A stretch of 64,000 nt of DNA from an uncultured Prevotellaceae bacterium (GTDB lineage Bacteria; Bacteroidota; Bacteroidia; Bacteroidales; Bacteroidaceae), in the NCBI GenBank assembly GCA_900314985.1, contig OMXL01000003.1, positions 509 through 64,508 of the forward strand, read 5' to 3'. Positions 53,241 through 62,094 of the stretch are shown here, piece after piece. Below the pieces are notes generated by a model. That model did no database searches and was not told the DNA's origin. It worked only from the letters and a program-made list of their open reading frames with translations. Within the stretch, counting starts at the first letter, position 1, and every line of letters starts with the position of its first letter. Both the position numbers and the translations under genes were made by a program.

Positions 53241-54889
53241 CCGCTCTCCTGTCCTGTCTGTTGCTATGTCACAGCATTGCATCGCCACACTCTGACCCTC
53301 GGTCAGAGAACACACTCAGCGCCCAAGACTCCCTCTTGCTGCGCGACTACCGCTATGTTCAGCAGTCGTCGCCCTGGCTCACCCAGCGCAATGCAGCTGC
53401 ACTCGTGCGCGGGCTCTACAACCACGAGAGTATCGCAGAGACAGAGCTGTCGTTCACACATGCCAGTGGCAAACTGACAGACGTCAGCGGCTCACCCTCC
53501 GTCAACAACCTGCAGGCAGGCATCGAGTCGTACTACCGCATCAGTCCACGCGCTGTGGTCTTAGGTGGCATCAGCTACGACAACTTCTCAGGCAGCGACA
53601 TGACGGGCTCTGTCTTCATGCAACAGCGTCTGCCCTTTGACATCATAGAAGACTCGCTGACCAATAGCGGGCGCAAACATCGCGACACCTACCAGCTAAC
53701 GGGAGCCTTCAGCTATTCGTTCAGTCCAAAACTCTCCATAGGTCTGCGCATGGACTATACGGCAGGCAACTACGCCAAATACAAAGACCTGCGCCATAAG
53801 AACAAGTTGATGGACTTGCAATTCACAGCGGGCGTCCTCTCAACCTTCAACCTTCAACATTCCACATTCAACGTTGGTGCCGACTACACCTACCACCGTC
53901 GCACGGAGAGCCTGGGATTCAACACCTACGGCAAGAGCGACAAGGTGTATAAGTCACTCATTGACTATGGTGCGATGATGGGCATCGTTGAACAGTTCGG
54001 CAACGAGGGCTATACAGATAAGAACAACGAGATGCCCCTCTTTGAGGATGGTCATGGAGGAGACATACAGCTGGAATTATGCCCCCTCTCCACGCTTAGC
54101 ATCTTTGGCAACATTGGCTTCATCCACGCTACGGGCTACTACGGTAGCAAGTCGCCCTATACCATCACCTATACCGACCACGAACGCGACATCTTTGCCG
54201 AACAGGTTCGCATCTCCTATGAGCAGCGCACATGGAAAGCCCTTCTGGACATCCGCTATCAGCATGAAAAGCTGCAGAACCGCATCAACACCTATCGCGG
54301 ACTGATCAACAACTATGGTGCCACCCACTACGAATACTACGACGCTACTACGTCGGGCGACAAGGGTTGGCGCAACCTGGACATTGACTACACCATGCAC
54401 CTGGGCGTCCGCCACGAGTTGCCCACATGGACCATCACGGCGGGCTACCACTGGCAGCAGCGCGACATCACGGCCTACCTCTATCCCTACTATCGTCAGC
54501 AGCAGTTGAGCACCAGCGAGATAGCAGCCAGTCTGACGCGCAATCTGGACATCAAGGGTGGCATCTTTGGCGTAACGCTGAAGGGTGGTTACCAGACAGG
54601 CTCTGGCGACCCCTACCATGATGGTTCCTTTGTGACACCCAGCGCCAAACAGCCTCAGCCTGCTACGATGGAGACCTTCCTCTATCGCGACTATGAGTAC
54701 CTGACAGCCAAGCAGTACCACCTCGGCCTGCAGCTGAAGTACTGCTTCCTCTTCCCAGGCACTCGTCTGAACACTTTTGTGCGCACAGCCTTCGACTATC
54801 GTCACGCCACCACTCCCGATGGTTCTCCATCGAATCTGCATAACCCTAGCCGCACCACCTTCCTCATCGCTGCTGGTCACAATTTCTAA
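53222..54889 (+). CDS. DUF6850-family outer membrane beta-barrel protein
   Basis: 555 residues. Signal peptide (1-20), a linker containing LLLRDYRYVQQSSPWLTQRNAAALV (quoted for the SPW motif), then many amphipathic strands (YYRISPRAVVLGGISYDNFSG; LGVRHELPTWTITAGYHW) ending FLIAAGHNF, with a terminal aromatic as in outer-membrane barrels. Third gene of the TonB/DUF4876 operon. An in-frame LSTFNLQHSTFNV segment (about 207-219) comes from a heptanucleotide repeat and probably lies in a loop. Role unknown. Confidence 0.8.
   Translation: MLTKKITALLSCLLLCHSIASPHSDPRSENTLSAQDSLLLRDYRYVQQSSPWLTQRNAAALVRGLYNHESIAETELSFTHASGKLTDVSGSPSVNNLQAGIESYYRISPRAVVLGGISYDNFSGSDMTGSVFMQQRLPFDIIEDSLTNSGRKHRDTYQLTGAFSYSFSPKLSIGLRMDYTAGNYAKYKDLRHKNKLMDLQFTAGVLSTFNLQHSTFNVGADYTYHRRTESLGFNTYGKSDKVYKSLIDYGAMMGIVEQFGNEGYTDKNNEMPLFEDGHGGDIQLELCPLSTLSIFGNIGFIHATGYYGSKSPYTITYTDHERDIFAEQVRISYEQRTWKALLDIRYQHEKLQNRINTYRGLINNYGATHYEYYDATTSGDKGWRNLDIDYTMHLGVRHELPTWTITAGYHWQQRDITAYLYPYYRQQQLSTSEIAASLTRNLDIKGGIFGVTLKGGYQTGSGDPYHDGSFVTPSAKQPQPATMETFLYRDYEYLTAKQYHLGLQLKYCFLFPGTRLNTFVRTAFDYRHATTPDGSPSNLHNPSRTTFLIAAGHNF
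53841..53875. repeat. Heptanucleotide repeat inside the DUF6850 gene
   Basis: Five units of the CAANNTT type (CAACCTT twice, CAACATT, CCACATT, CAACGTT). Confidence 0.75.
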
Positions 54890-54899
54890 GGCATAAAAA

Positions 54900-54936
54900 A
54901 AGTACCTGAGGCTTAGTGCTTCAGGTACTTCCTTTT
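54900..54936. terminator. Bidirectional terminator between converging DUF6850 and DUF4876 genes
   Basis: AAGTACCTGA (54900-54909) and TCAGGTACTT (54921-54930) with an A-tract before and CCTTTT after. Confidence 0.85.
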
Positions 54937-54948
54937 ATCTATTAGCTC

Positions 54949-56553
54949 TTACTTAATCACGACTTTCTTACCGTTTACGATATTCAGGCCCTTCTGCAAG
55001 CCGCTGAGACGAACGCCCTGCAGGTTGTAGATAGCAGGTTGAACGTTGAACGTTGAACGTTGAACGGTCTCGATGCCAGTAGCGTCAGCAACGATAGCCT
55101 CAACAGAGATGAGCATCAGGAACCAGCCTGTCATGTAGTACAACACAATACCCGTTATCGAGGTGGCTTTAGCAGGCCACTCGTAACCCTCGGGCAGTAC
55201 ACCAAACAGGTCGCGCGCTTTTATCGTGTTGCCATCAGCATCTTTCAGTTGCTTGTTCATGCCATTGCCCAGCGCAGTAATCTCCACATCGCTCAACGTT
55301 ACCAGGCGACCGTAGTTAGCCTGTGCAGCAGCCTCAGCAATGGTCATCGGTGTACCCACCAGCTCCGTTTCCGTTGCCTCGAAGGCAGACAGAGCGGCAT
55401 TCTCAACAGTCAGCGAATACTCAAGACCCTGAGAAGGATCATTCACATAATCCATATCTGTAGTAGCCTTCGTGCCGACGATATAGCCATTCAGCAGCGT
55501 ACCAGCAGTAAGGCTAATGCCTTTAATGACGGTAGCAGCAGAGGCATCCTCCACATAGTAAGCTCTGTCTAAGTCGTTGAAGGCATTGACACGAGCATCA
55601 ACCAACGCCAGTTTCACCAGCTTACCATCCTCGATGGCATTGAAATCGGCGATGGTGGCAGCCTCTTTCACGTCATAGACACGAGGCTGTACATTCCACA
55701 GCGACTCAAAGTCATCCGTAGAATTGTTGGTATCTTGCAGCACCTTGCGACCGCCATCTGCGCTTACCACCTTACGTGCAACAGCCTGACAGTTGAAAGT
55801 ATTGATATCGGCTGTACAGGTGAAGCCTGCATCGTATTCAGCAGTAAAGCGCTTATCATCAGCTGATGGTGTCTTCTGCTTGACGATATCTACAGCGTCG
55901 ATGCTGTTGACCATCGGGATGACAAGATATTGATTGCCCGTATCCTTACCCTTGGGATAGGTTTTGGCACAGTTAGCGATGTCCGTATCAGCCTTGAACA
56001 GGGCGATGCCGTCAGGACCAGGATTCATGAAGTTGATGTAGTCCTGCGAAGCATTGGCAGAATAGACAATCGACAATGCAGGCACAGCATCCGAGTGGAA
56101 GTTGAAAGCAGCATTGGTGCTCTTCAGCTCGAAGTCGGCAGTACTCAAATCAACCATACCCTCAGCAATCTCGCTATGGTCGATGGCACAGTTGGTGATG
56201 ACGAGACTCTTGCCTGGCTCCATCACAACGGGGTTGCCCACAGGAATCTGGAACACCTGCTTGAAGACGCCCATTCCAGCCTTGTCGCCTGTCATGTCGG
56301 CTGCTGTCCATGCAGCTGCAGCAGCATCGCTGTTGGCCATAGCCACATAGGTTCCTGCGACATCGATGTTTTCTGCAGAGTTGTTGTAGAGTTCAATGTA
56401 CAGGTGGCACATGTAGTTCTTGGGAGTAGCGCCATTCAGACGAGTACTACCTGCATAGAACACCTTGCCGATAACCAGTTTGCCTTGCAAGTCCTGCGCG
56501 CTGGCACCCAGTGCTGCCAAAAACACAAATAGTAGCGTAAATAATTTCTTCAT
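54949..56553 (-). CDS. Second DUF4876 protein with OB-like domain and T9SS-type tail
   Basis: 534 residues. Signal peptide (1-19, ending GASAQ); DUF4876 (about 25-290): VIGKVFYAGSTRLNG, NYMCHLYIELYNNSAENIDVAG, VVMEPGKSLVITNCAIDHS; a duplicated beta-barrel, OB-fold or DUF5689-like region (about 315-490) with GKLVKLALVDARV and GRLVTLSDVEITAL; then IYNLQGVRL and GLNIVNGKKVVIK, a type-A T9SS-like sorting tail. Converges on the TonB/DUF4876/DUF6850 operon and shares its promoter box, so it is probably the secreted member of the same system. A heptanucleotide repeat encodes VQRSTFNVQ before the tail. Confidence 0.8.
   Translation of the reverse strand: MKKLFTLLFVFLAALGASAQDLQGKLVIGKVFYAGSTRLNGATPKNYMCHLYIELYNNSAENIDVAGTYVAMANSDAAAAAWTAADMTGDKAGMGVFKQVFQIPVGNPVVMEPGKSLVITNCAIDHSEIAEGMVDLSTADFELKSTNAAFNFHSDAVPALSIVYSANASQDYINFMNPGPDGIALFKADTDIANCAKTYPKGKDTGNQYLVIPMVNSIDAVDIVKQKTPSADDKRFTAEYDAGFTCTADINTFNCQAVARKVVSADGGRKVLQDTNNSTDDFESLWNVQPRVYDVKEAATIADFNAIEDGKLVKLALVDARVNAFNDLDRAYYVEDASAATVIKGISLTAGTLLNGYIVGTKATTDMDYVNDPSQGLEYSLTVENAALSAFEATETELVGTPMTIAEAAAQANYGRLVTLSDVEITALGNGMNKQLKDADGNTIKARDLFGVLPEGYEWPAKATSITGIVLYYMTGWFLMLISVEAIVADATGIETVQRSTFNVQPAIYNLQGVRLSGLQKGLNIVNGKKVVIK
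55038..55065. repeat. Heptanucleotide repeat inside the second DUF4876 gene
   Basis: Four perfect GTTGAAC units; encodes the RSTFNVQ linker ahead of the sorting tail. Confidence 0.8.
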
Positions 56554-56613
56554 AAGCTTGTCTTATATATTAATAATGTGTACTTCGTTAGCGGATAGCG
56601 GACTATCGCGCTG

Positions 56614-56661
56614 CAAAAGTACACATTTTTCCAGTTCCCTACAATCACTAATTGTAGGTAT
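56614..56661 (-). promoter_or_regulatory. Promoter with shared regulatory box, second DUF4876 gene
   Basis: Minus strand ATACCTACAATTAGTGATTG (56661-56642) ending in ATTG as -33, 20 nt, TACTTTTG (56621-56614). CCTACAAT/ATTGTAGG also forms an inverted repeat here (56638-56658). Confidence 0.7.
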
Positions 56662-56670
56662 TTTGAGCGG

Positions 56671-57684
56671 TTACTTCACGTTGCCGACCTTGATGAGATA
56701 CTCGCCAATCTGCACAGCATTCAGGGCAGCACCCTTGCGAATCTGGTCGCCACTGAGCCAGAAGGTCAGGCCGTTCTCGTCAGAGATATCCTTGCGCACA
56801 CGACCTACGAAGACGTCGTCCTTGCCAGCAGTCTCCAGCGGCATGGGGTAAACGAGGTTGGAGGGATCGTCAACGAGCGTACAGCCAGGAGCAGCAGCGA
56901 TGGCCTTCTGAGCCTCCTCTACGCTGATGGGCTTCTCGGTCTCAATCCACACGCTCTCTGAGTGTGAGCGCAACGAACTGACACGAACGCACATAGCTGA
57001 GCACTTGGCGTCGGTATGCATAATCTTCTGCGTCTCGTTATACATCTTCATCTCCTCCTTGGTATAGCCGTTGGGCTGGAAGACGTCAATCTGAGGAATC
57101 ACGTTGTAGGCCAGCTGGTGGGGGAACTTCTTAATGGTCTTGACCTTGCCGTCCTCTACCATTTCCTTGTACTGCTGCTGCAGTTCGGCCATAGCAGCGG
57201 CACCAGCACCTGAGGCGCTCTGGTAAGAAGAAACGTGGATGCGCTTGATGTGCGAGATGTTCTCCAGGGGCTGCAATACAACGACCATCATGATGGTGGT
57301 GCAGTTGGGGTTGGCAATGATGCCACGAGGACGCTTCAGGGCATCCTCAGCATTGCACTCGGGCACTACCAAGGGCACATCGTCGTCCATGCGGAAAGCG
57401 CTGGAGTTGTCAATCATCACGGCACCATACTTGGTGATGGTCTCTGCAAACTCCTTGGAAGTACCTGCACCTGCAGAGGTGAAGGCGATATCAATGTCTT
57501 TAAAGTCGTCGTTGTGCTGAAGCAGTTTCACGGTCAATTCCTTACCACGGAAAGTATATTTAGTTCCAGCAGAACGCTCAGAACCAAACAACACCAACTC
57601 GTCCATTGGGAAATTTCTCTCGTCAAGGAGGCGCAGGAACTCCTGGCCTACGGCGCCTGAGGCACCTACAATTGCTACTTTCAT
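56671..57684 (-). CDS. asd: Aspartate-semialdehyde dehydrogenase
   Basis: 337 residues. NADP motif [11 protein letters not shown] (7-17); [29 protein letters not shown]; active-site cysteine in [10 protein letters not shown] (about 127-136); [23 protein letters not shown] with the catalytic histidine. Makes aspartate semialdehyde for lysine, threonine and methionine. Its 5' leader (about 130 nt) holds a composite palindromic repeat. Confidence 0.96.
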   Translation of the reverse strand: MKVAIVGASGAVGQEFLRLLDERNFPMDELVLFGSERSAGTKYTFRGKELTVKLLQHNDDFKDIDIAFTSAGAGTSKEFAETITKYGAVMIDNSSAFRMDDDVPLVVPECNAEDALKRPRGIIANPNCTTIMMVVVLQPLENISHIKRIHVSSYQSASGAGAAAMAELQQQYKEMVEDGKVKTIKKFPHQLAYNVIPQIDVFQPNGYTKEEMKMYNETQKIMHTDAKCSAMCVRVSSLRSHSESVWIETEKPISVEEAQKAIAAAPGCTLVDDPSNLVYPMPLETAGKDDVFVGRVRKDISDENGLTFWLSGDQIRKGAALNAVQIGEYLIKVGNVK

Positions 57685-57696
57685 AAGTCTTATTTG

Positions 57697-57790
57697 GCCC
57701 CCTAAGTTAGGGGGCTGGGGGTCTGAACAAGCGGAACCAGACCATTGTTTATTGTTATCTAGGAGAACTGCGCTTGTTCAGCCTCCCCCC
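57697..57790. repeat. Composite REP-like element in the asd leader
   Basis: GCCCCCTAAGTTAGGGGGC (57697-57715) plus tail TGGGGGTCTGAACAAGCG, a spacer containing AACCAGACC and TTTATTGTT, then a decayed inverted tail CGCTTGTTCAGCCTCCCCCC (57770-57789). Same plan as 60448-60557 in the opposite orientation. Confidence 0.8.
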
Positions 57791-57819
57791 AATTATCACT
57801 TTAATGATAAATTTGGCTG

Positions 57820-57827
57820 CAAAGATA
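57820..57827 (-). promoter_or_regulatory. -7 box of asd
   Basis: TATCTTTG on the minus strand, upstream of the repeat-bearing leader; no clear -33 box. Confidence 0.5.
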
Positions 57828-57869
57828 CAAAAAAAATAGAAAAACGGCATCTTTTTGAAAGAAAAATTG

Positions 57870-57877
57870 TACTTTTG
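57870..57877 (+). promoter_or_regulatory. -7 box of the DUF559 gene
   Basis: TACTTTTG, 20 nt before ATG 57897; no -33 at the usual spacing. Confidence 0.5.
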
Positions 57878-57896
57878 CAAACAATAACAAATAAAT

Positions 57897-58298
57897 ATGC
57901 ATTATTCCAATCATCCTGTTACAAAAGAATATCGACAGATACTCCGGCGGACAACGACTCCTACAGAAAATATGCTGTGGAGGAGATTGAAAGGTAAGCA
58001 GCTCGATGGATTACGTTTCAGGCAACAACATGGATATGGTCCATATGTACTGGATTTCTATTGTCCTTCGCTAAGGCTGTGTATTGAGTTGGATGGAAAT
58101 ATTCATGATGAAGAACAAGTCAGGCTCAAAGATGAAGAGCGGACAGAATTTCTCCTCGAGCAGAGAATTCACGTATTGAGGTTCAGAAATGAAGACGTGG
58201 AAAACGATGTGGAGGGTGTATTAGAGAGAATTAGAGAGTATATAAACAGAGTAATAATTAATAAAACAGAGGCGGTTCAGACCCCTGTCGCCCCCTAA
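57897..58298 (+). CDS. DUF559 domain protein (Vsr/restriction-endonuclease-like fold)
   Basis: 133 residues. TTPTENMLWRRLKGKQLDGLRFRQQHGYGPYVLDFYCPSLRLCIELDG covers the DUF559 core (about 20-67, shown by its E24, D53 and E64-D66 acidic positions), followed by VLRFRNEDVENDVEGVL. The fold resembles very-short-patch-repair and REase-like nucleases; activity unproven. The last residues (AVQTPVAP) and the stop codon come from a palindromic repeat, so the original C-terminus has been replaced. Confidence 0.85.
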   Translation: MHYSNHPVTKEYRQILRRTTTPTENMLWRRLKGKQLDGLRFRQQHGYGPYVLDFYCPSLRLCIELDGNIHDEEQVRLKDEERTEFLLEQRIHVLRFRNEDVENDVEGVLERIREYINRVIINKTEAVQTPVAP

Positions 58299-58308
58299 CT
58301 TAGGGGGC
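58275..58308. repeat. REP-like unit at the 3' end of the DUF559 gene
   Basis: Tail GTTCAGACCCCTGTC followed by GCCCCCTAACTTAGGGGGC (58290-58308). Its TAA (58296-58298) is the gene's stop. Confidence 0.85.
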
Positions 58309-58330
58309 ATACAAAAGCATAAATAGAACA

Positions 58331-60508
58331 ATGATGTCATATTTCCCCATAACCAGTCCGACGCTGATATTCTTTGTCGTGCTGCTTATCATTCTGTTGG
58401 CGCCCATCATCATGGGTAAGCTGCGCATTCCGCACATCATCGGAATGGTGCTGGCGGGCATGCTGATTGGCGAGCACGGTCTGAACATCTTGGAGCGCGA
58501 CAACTCGTTCGAGCTTTTTGGCAAGGTGGGACTGCTGTATATCATGTTTCTGGCGGGCTTGGAGATGGATTTGGAGAGCGTCAAGAAGAACTCCAAGCGC
58601 ATCCTGTGGTTTGGCCTGCTGTCGTGTCTGGTACCGCTGGTGCTGACCTACGTGATGGCTATGTGGCTGCTGGACTATTCGTCGACGGCCTCGTTCCTCT
58701 TGGGATGTATCATGGCATCAAACACGCTCATCGCCTACCCCATCATTTCGCGCTACGGCATGGGGCGCCACCCCAGCGTCATGCTCAGCGTGGGAGCCTC
58801 GATGCTGGCTATCTTCATGGCGCTGATGATGCTGGCGGCCCTGTCGGCATCGTACAGCAAGGATGTGGGCATTGGCTTCTGGCTGCTATTCGTGCTGAAG
58901 TTTGCAGCCTTCTGCGCCCTCAGCATCTGGGGCATACCGAAGGTGACGCGCTACTTCCTGCGTCGCTATTCGGACGCCATCATGCAGTTCATCTATGTGC
59001 TCAGCGTCATGTTCCTCTCGGCCGCCCTCTCTGAGGCCATTGGCGTCGAGGGCATCGTGGGAGCCTTCATCGCTGGACTTATATTAAATAGGTATATCCC
59101 CCACGTGTCGCCGCTGATGAACCGCATCGAGTTCACGGGCAACGCCATCTTCATTCCCTACTTCTTGATTGGTGTGGGCATGCTCATCAATGTCGGCTCG
59201 CTGTTCGATGGCTGGCGCATGCTGGGTGTGGTGGCGCTCACCGTCTTCTTCGGCACGTTCGGCAAGGCGTTGGCGGCCTATATCTCCAGCCTCTTGTTCC
59301 GTCTGACCAAGGCCGAGGGTCACATGATGTTCGGACTGACCTGCGCCCACGCTGCTGGTGCCATCGCGATGGTGATGGTGGGTATGCGACTGGAGGTATC
59401 GCCTGGCCACTATCTGGTCAACGACGAGATGCTGAACGGCGTGGTGATCATGATTCTCATCACCTGCATCATCTCGACCATGATGACGGAGAAGGCCGCA
59501 CAGGAACTGACGCTGGCGGGCACTAACAGGCTCGCCGTCAGCGGTTCACCCGCTGATGCCTCGCGCTCTAACGAGAAGGTGCTGCTCTGCGTGAAATACC
59601 CTGACATCGCGCCCCAACTTTTAGAGCTGGCCATTATGATGCGCAATCCGAAGCGCAATCGCGGACTGGTGGGTCTTAACGTGGTGTACGACGACGTCAA
59701 TGCCAGCAGTCATCGTGAGGCAGGACTGCAACTGCTGGAGCGACTGCAACAGCGTGCCTCAGCGGCCGACCTGCAGATGCAGACGCAGGTTCGCCTGTCG
59801 TCGAACATTGCCAACGGCATCAAGCACGCCTTCCGCGAGTTTGGCTGTTCAGAGATTATTATGGGTATGCACGTCCACACGGATGTCAACCCCAAGTTCT
59901 GGGGTGAATTTCTGCAGAGTTTGTATAATGGACTGAACCGCCAAATTGTGCTGACGCGCTTTGTGCAACCCCTGAACACGCTGCGACGCATACAGGTGGC
60001 CGTACCCTCAAGAGCTGAGTTCGAGCCTGGCTTCCACCGCTGGCTGGAGCGACTGGCACGCATGGCGGGCAATCTCGACTGCCGCATCCAGTTCCATGGG
60101 CGCAACGAGTCGCTGGAGCTCATTCGTGAATACATCAACAACCGCCACCCCAGCGTGCGTGCTGAATATACCTTCATGGCGCATTGGAACGAGCTGCCCC
60201 GTCTGGCTGAGAACATCAGCAACGACCACATGTTCGTCGTCATCACCGCCCGTAAGGGTACCATCTCGTATAAGAACGCGCTGGAGCGTCTGCCACAAGA
60301 GCTCATGCAGCACTTCTCTGGCAAGAACCTCATGATTCTCTTCCCCGACCAGTATGGTACGCAGAAGGAAGAGTCGATGACGTTCACCACCGCTCAGCAC
60401 CAAGAGGAAACCAGCTTCTACGACATTCTGGCACGCTGGATGAATTCGTCCCCTAAGTTAGGGGACTACAGGGGTCTGAACAAGCGCAGGCCTCAAAACA
60501 AACAATAA
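58331..60508 (+). CDS. CPA2-family cation:proton antiporter with USP-like C-terminal domain
   Basis: 725 residues. About 12 membrane segments (1-400) of the Na+/H+ exchanger fold: LRIPHIIGMVLAGMLIGEHG, FLAGLEMDLE, EGIVGAFIAGLILNR and the FGKALAAY segment; then a cytoplasmic part (about 425-700) with two universal-stress-like subdomains (VLLCVKYPDIAPQLLELA; RRIQVAVPSRAEFEPGF). Likely exchanges Na+ or K+ for H+. The last 20 residues (PKLGDYRGLNKRRPQNKQ) are encoded by a composite palindromic repeat. Confidence 0.9.
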   Translation: MMSYFPITSPTLIFFVVLLIILLAPIIMGKLRIPHIIGMVLAGMLIGEHGLNILERDNSFELFGKVGLLYIMFLAGLEMDLESVKKNSKRILWFGLLSCLVPLVLTYVMAMWLLDYSSTASFLLGCIMASNTLIAYPIISRYGMGRHPSVMLSVGASMLAIFMALMMLAALSASYSKDVGIGFWLLFVLKFAAFCALSIWGIPKVTRYFLRRYSDAIMQFIYVLSVMFLSAALSEAIGVEGIVGAFIAGLILNRYIPHVSPLMNRIEFTGNAIFIPYFLIGVGMLINVGSLFDGWRMLGVVALTVFFGTFGKALAAYISSLLFRLTKAEGHMMFGLTCAHAAGAIAMVMVGMRLEVSPGHYLVNDEMLNGVVIMILITCIISTMMTEKAAQELTLAGTNRLAVSGSPADASRSNEKVLLCVKYPDIAPQLLELAIMMRNPKRNRGLVGLNVVYDDVNASSHREAGLQLLERLQQRASAADLQMQTQVRLSSNIANGIKHAFREFGCSEIIMGMHVHTDVNPKFWGEFLQSLYNGLNRQIVLTRFVQPLNTLRRIQVAVPSRAEFEPGFHRWLERLARMAGNLDCRIQFHGRNESLELIREYINNRHPSVRAEYTFMAHWNELPRLAENISNDHMFVVITARKGTISYKNALERLPQELMQHFSGKNLMILFPDQYGTQKEESMTFTTAQHQEETSFYDILARWMNSSPKLGDYRGLNKRRPQNKQ

Positions 60509-60557
60509 AAGGGTCTGGTTCGCTTGTTCAGACCCCCAACCCCCTAACTTAGGGGGC
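60448..60557. repeat. Composite REP-like element spanning the antiporter 3' end
   Basis: GTCCCCTAAGTTAGGGGAC (60448-60466) with tail CAGGGGTCTGAACAAGCG, spacer, then inverted tail CGCTTGTTCAGACCCCCAA and CCCCCTAACTTAGGGGGC (60540-60557). Two units head to head, about 110 bp. Confidence 0.85.
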
Positions 60558-60562
60558 TTACG

Positions 60563-61219
60563 ATGATTACAATAGAAAATATCACCAAGAGCTTCGGCTC
60601 ACTACAAGTACTGAAAGGCATCGACCTCCACATAGATCGTGGCGAGGTAGTCAGCATCGTCGGCCCCAGCGGAGCCGGCAAGACCACCCTGCTACAAATC
60701 ATCGGCACCCTCGACCGCCCCGACGCAGGCTCTGTCTGTGTCGATTCCGTTGACGTGACCTCCCTCTCCAACAAGAAGCTGGCCGACTTCCGCAACCGCC
60801 ACATCGGCTTCGTCTTCCAGTTCCACCAGCTGCTGCCTGAGTTCAGCGCTTTGGAGAACATCATGATACCTGCCTACATCGCAGGAACCTCGCAGAAGGC
60901 CGCCAAGGAGCGTGCCCAGGAGCTGTTACAGTTTATGCAGCTCGCCGACCGTGCCCACCACAAGCCCAACGAGCTGTCTGGTGGCGAGAAGCAGCGCATT
61001 GCCGTAGCCCGCGCCTTGGTCAACAGCCCCGCCGTCATCCTGGCCGACGAGCCCTCAGGTTCTCTCGACTCGAAGAACAAGCAGGAGCTCCACCAGCTCT
61101 TCTTCGACCTGCGCGATCAGTTCGGCCAGACCTTCGTCATCGTGACCCACGACGAGCAACTGGCCACCATCACCGACCGCACCATCCACATGCGCGACGG
61201 CCTCGTTTTTGTCCCCTAA
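60563..61219 (+). CDS. lolD: ABC transporter ATP-binding protein, LolD-like
   Basis: 218 residues. Walker [10 protein letters not shown] (34-42), Q-loop [12 protein letters not shown], signature [15 protein letters not shown], Walker [13 protein letters not shown] and H-loop VTHDE: MacB/LolD-type ATPase. Probably drives lipoprotein release or another FtsX-fold transporter; the permease is not adjacent. The final two codons (VP) and stop lie inside a palindromic repeat, a possible truncation of a few residues. Confidence 0.88.
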   Translation: MITIENITKSFGSLQVLKGIDLHIDRGEVVSIVGPSGAGKTTLLQIIGTLDRPDAGSVCVDSVDVTSLSNKKLADFRNRHIGFVFQFHQLLPEFSALENIMIPAYIAGTSQKAAKERAQELLQFMQLADRAHHKPNELSGGEKQRIAVARALVNSPAVILADEPSGSLDSKNKQELHQLFFDLRDQFGQTFVIVTHDEQLATITDRTIHMRDGLVFVP

Positions 61220-61337
61220 GTTAGGGGACGACAGGGGTCTGAACAAGCGCAATCTTCGCCCCCTAAGTTAGGGGGCCACAGGGGTCTGAACAAGGGAAAT
61301 CTTCGCCCCCTAAGTTAGGGGGCCACAGGGGTCTGAA
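61211..61337. repeat. Three tandem REP-like units
   Basis: Palindromes at 61211-61229, 61258-61276 and 61305-61323, each followed by (C/G)ACAGGGGTCTGAACAAG; all in the same orientation, 47 bp apart. Confidence 0.9.
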
Positions 61338-61358
61338 CAAGGGAATATACATACATAT

Positions 61359-62090
61359 ATGAAGGAAGAAAAAGATAAAAAACAAGTGGGTCGTTCAGAC
61401 CCCCAACCCCCTAACTTAGGGGGCTCAAAAATCGGTCGTTCAGACCCCCAACCCCCTAACTTAGGGGGCTTGCGTCTCGGCGATTACAACACCCTCAGAA
61501 TAAAGAAGCACACCGACTACGGCCTCTACCTGGACGGTGGCGAAGAGGGCAACATCCTGCTGCCCAACCGCTACTGCACGCCCGACATGCACATCGGCGA
61601 CGAGCTGGAGGTATTCCTCTACCTCGACCAAGACGAGCGCATCGTGGCCACCACCGAGCACCCCATTGCCAAGGTGGGCGAGTTCGCATGGATGGAGTGT
61701 GCATGGACCAACGAGTATGGCGCATTCCTCAACTGGGGCCTGATGAAAGACCTCTTCTGTCCCTTCCGCGAGCAGAAGCAGCGAATGGTGCGTGGACAGC
61801 GCTACTACGTCTATGTGATGGAGGACGAGAAGACGCACCGACTGATGGCTACCTCCAAGGTGGAGCGCTACCAGAAGAAGACGGGCTACGAGCTGAGCCT
61901 CGACTTCGCAGAGGTGCTACTGGCCTATCTCCGAGAGCACGACGGCTATTGCGAACTGGGCGACAAGAGCCCATCGGAAGCCATTGCCGCCCGTTTCGGT
62001 GTTAGCAAGAAAGTCTACAAGAAAGCCATAGGCGACCTCTATCGACGCCACCTCATCACCATCTCCGACGAGGGCATCCGCCTCGCCTGA
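61359..62090 (+). CDS. S1-domain RNA-binding protein, CvfB-like
   Basis: 243 residues. After a repeat-encoded N-terminal stretch (about 10-38) comes LGDYNTLRIKKHTDYGLYLDG, the usual CvfB beginning, then S1-like domains (GNILLPNRYC; GEFAWMECAWTNEYGAFLNWGL, quoted for the GAFLNWG core) and a C-terminal winged helix (SPSEAIAARFGVSKKVYKKAIGDLYRR, HTH core). CvfB relatives bind RNA and affect virulence and growth. The N-terminal extension carries two copies of [12 protein letters not shown], 15 residues apart, each encoded by a palindromic unit. Confidence 0.85.
   Translation: MKEEKDKKQVGRSDPQPPNLGGSKIGRSDPQPPNLGGLRLGDYNTLRIKKHTDYGLYLDGGEEGNILLPNRYCTPDMHIGDELEVFLYLDQDERIVATTEHPIAKVGEFAWMECAWTNEYGAFLNWGLMKDLFCPFREQKQRMVRGQRYYVYVMEDEKTHRLMATSKVERYQKKTGYELSLDFAEVLLAYLREHDGYCELGDKSPSEAIAARFGVSKKVYKKAIGDLYRRHLITISDEGIRLA
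61391..61469. repeat. Two REP-like units inside the CvfB-like gene
   Basis: CCCCCTAACTTAGGGGGC at 61407-61424 and 61452-61469, each preceded by CGTTCAGACCCCCAA; period exactly 45 bp, in frame. Confidence 0.9.
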
Positions 62091-62094
62091 TTTT

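Noticed and set aside
48916-54889. SusC/SusD polysaccharide utilisation locus
   Set aside because: No SusD-like protein or glycoside hydrolase is present beside any TonB receptor in the window.
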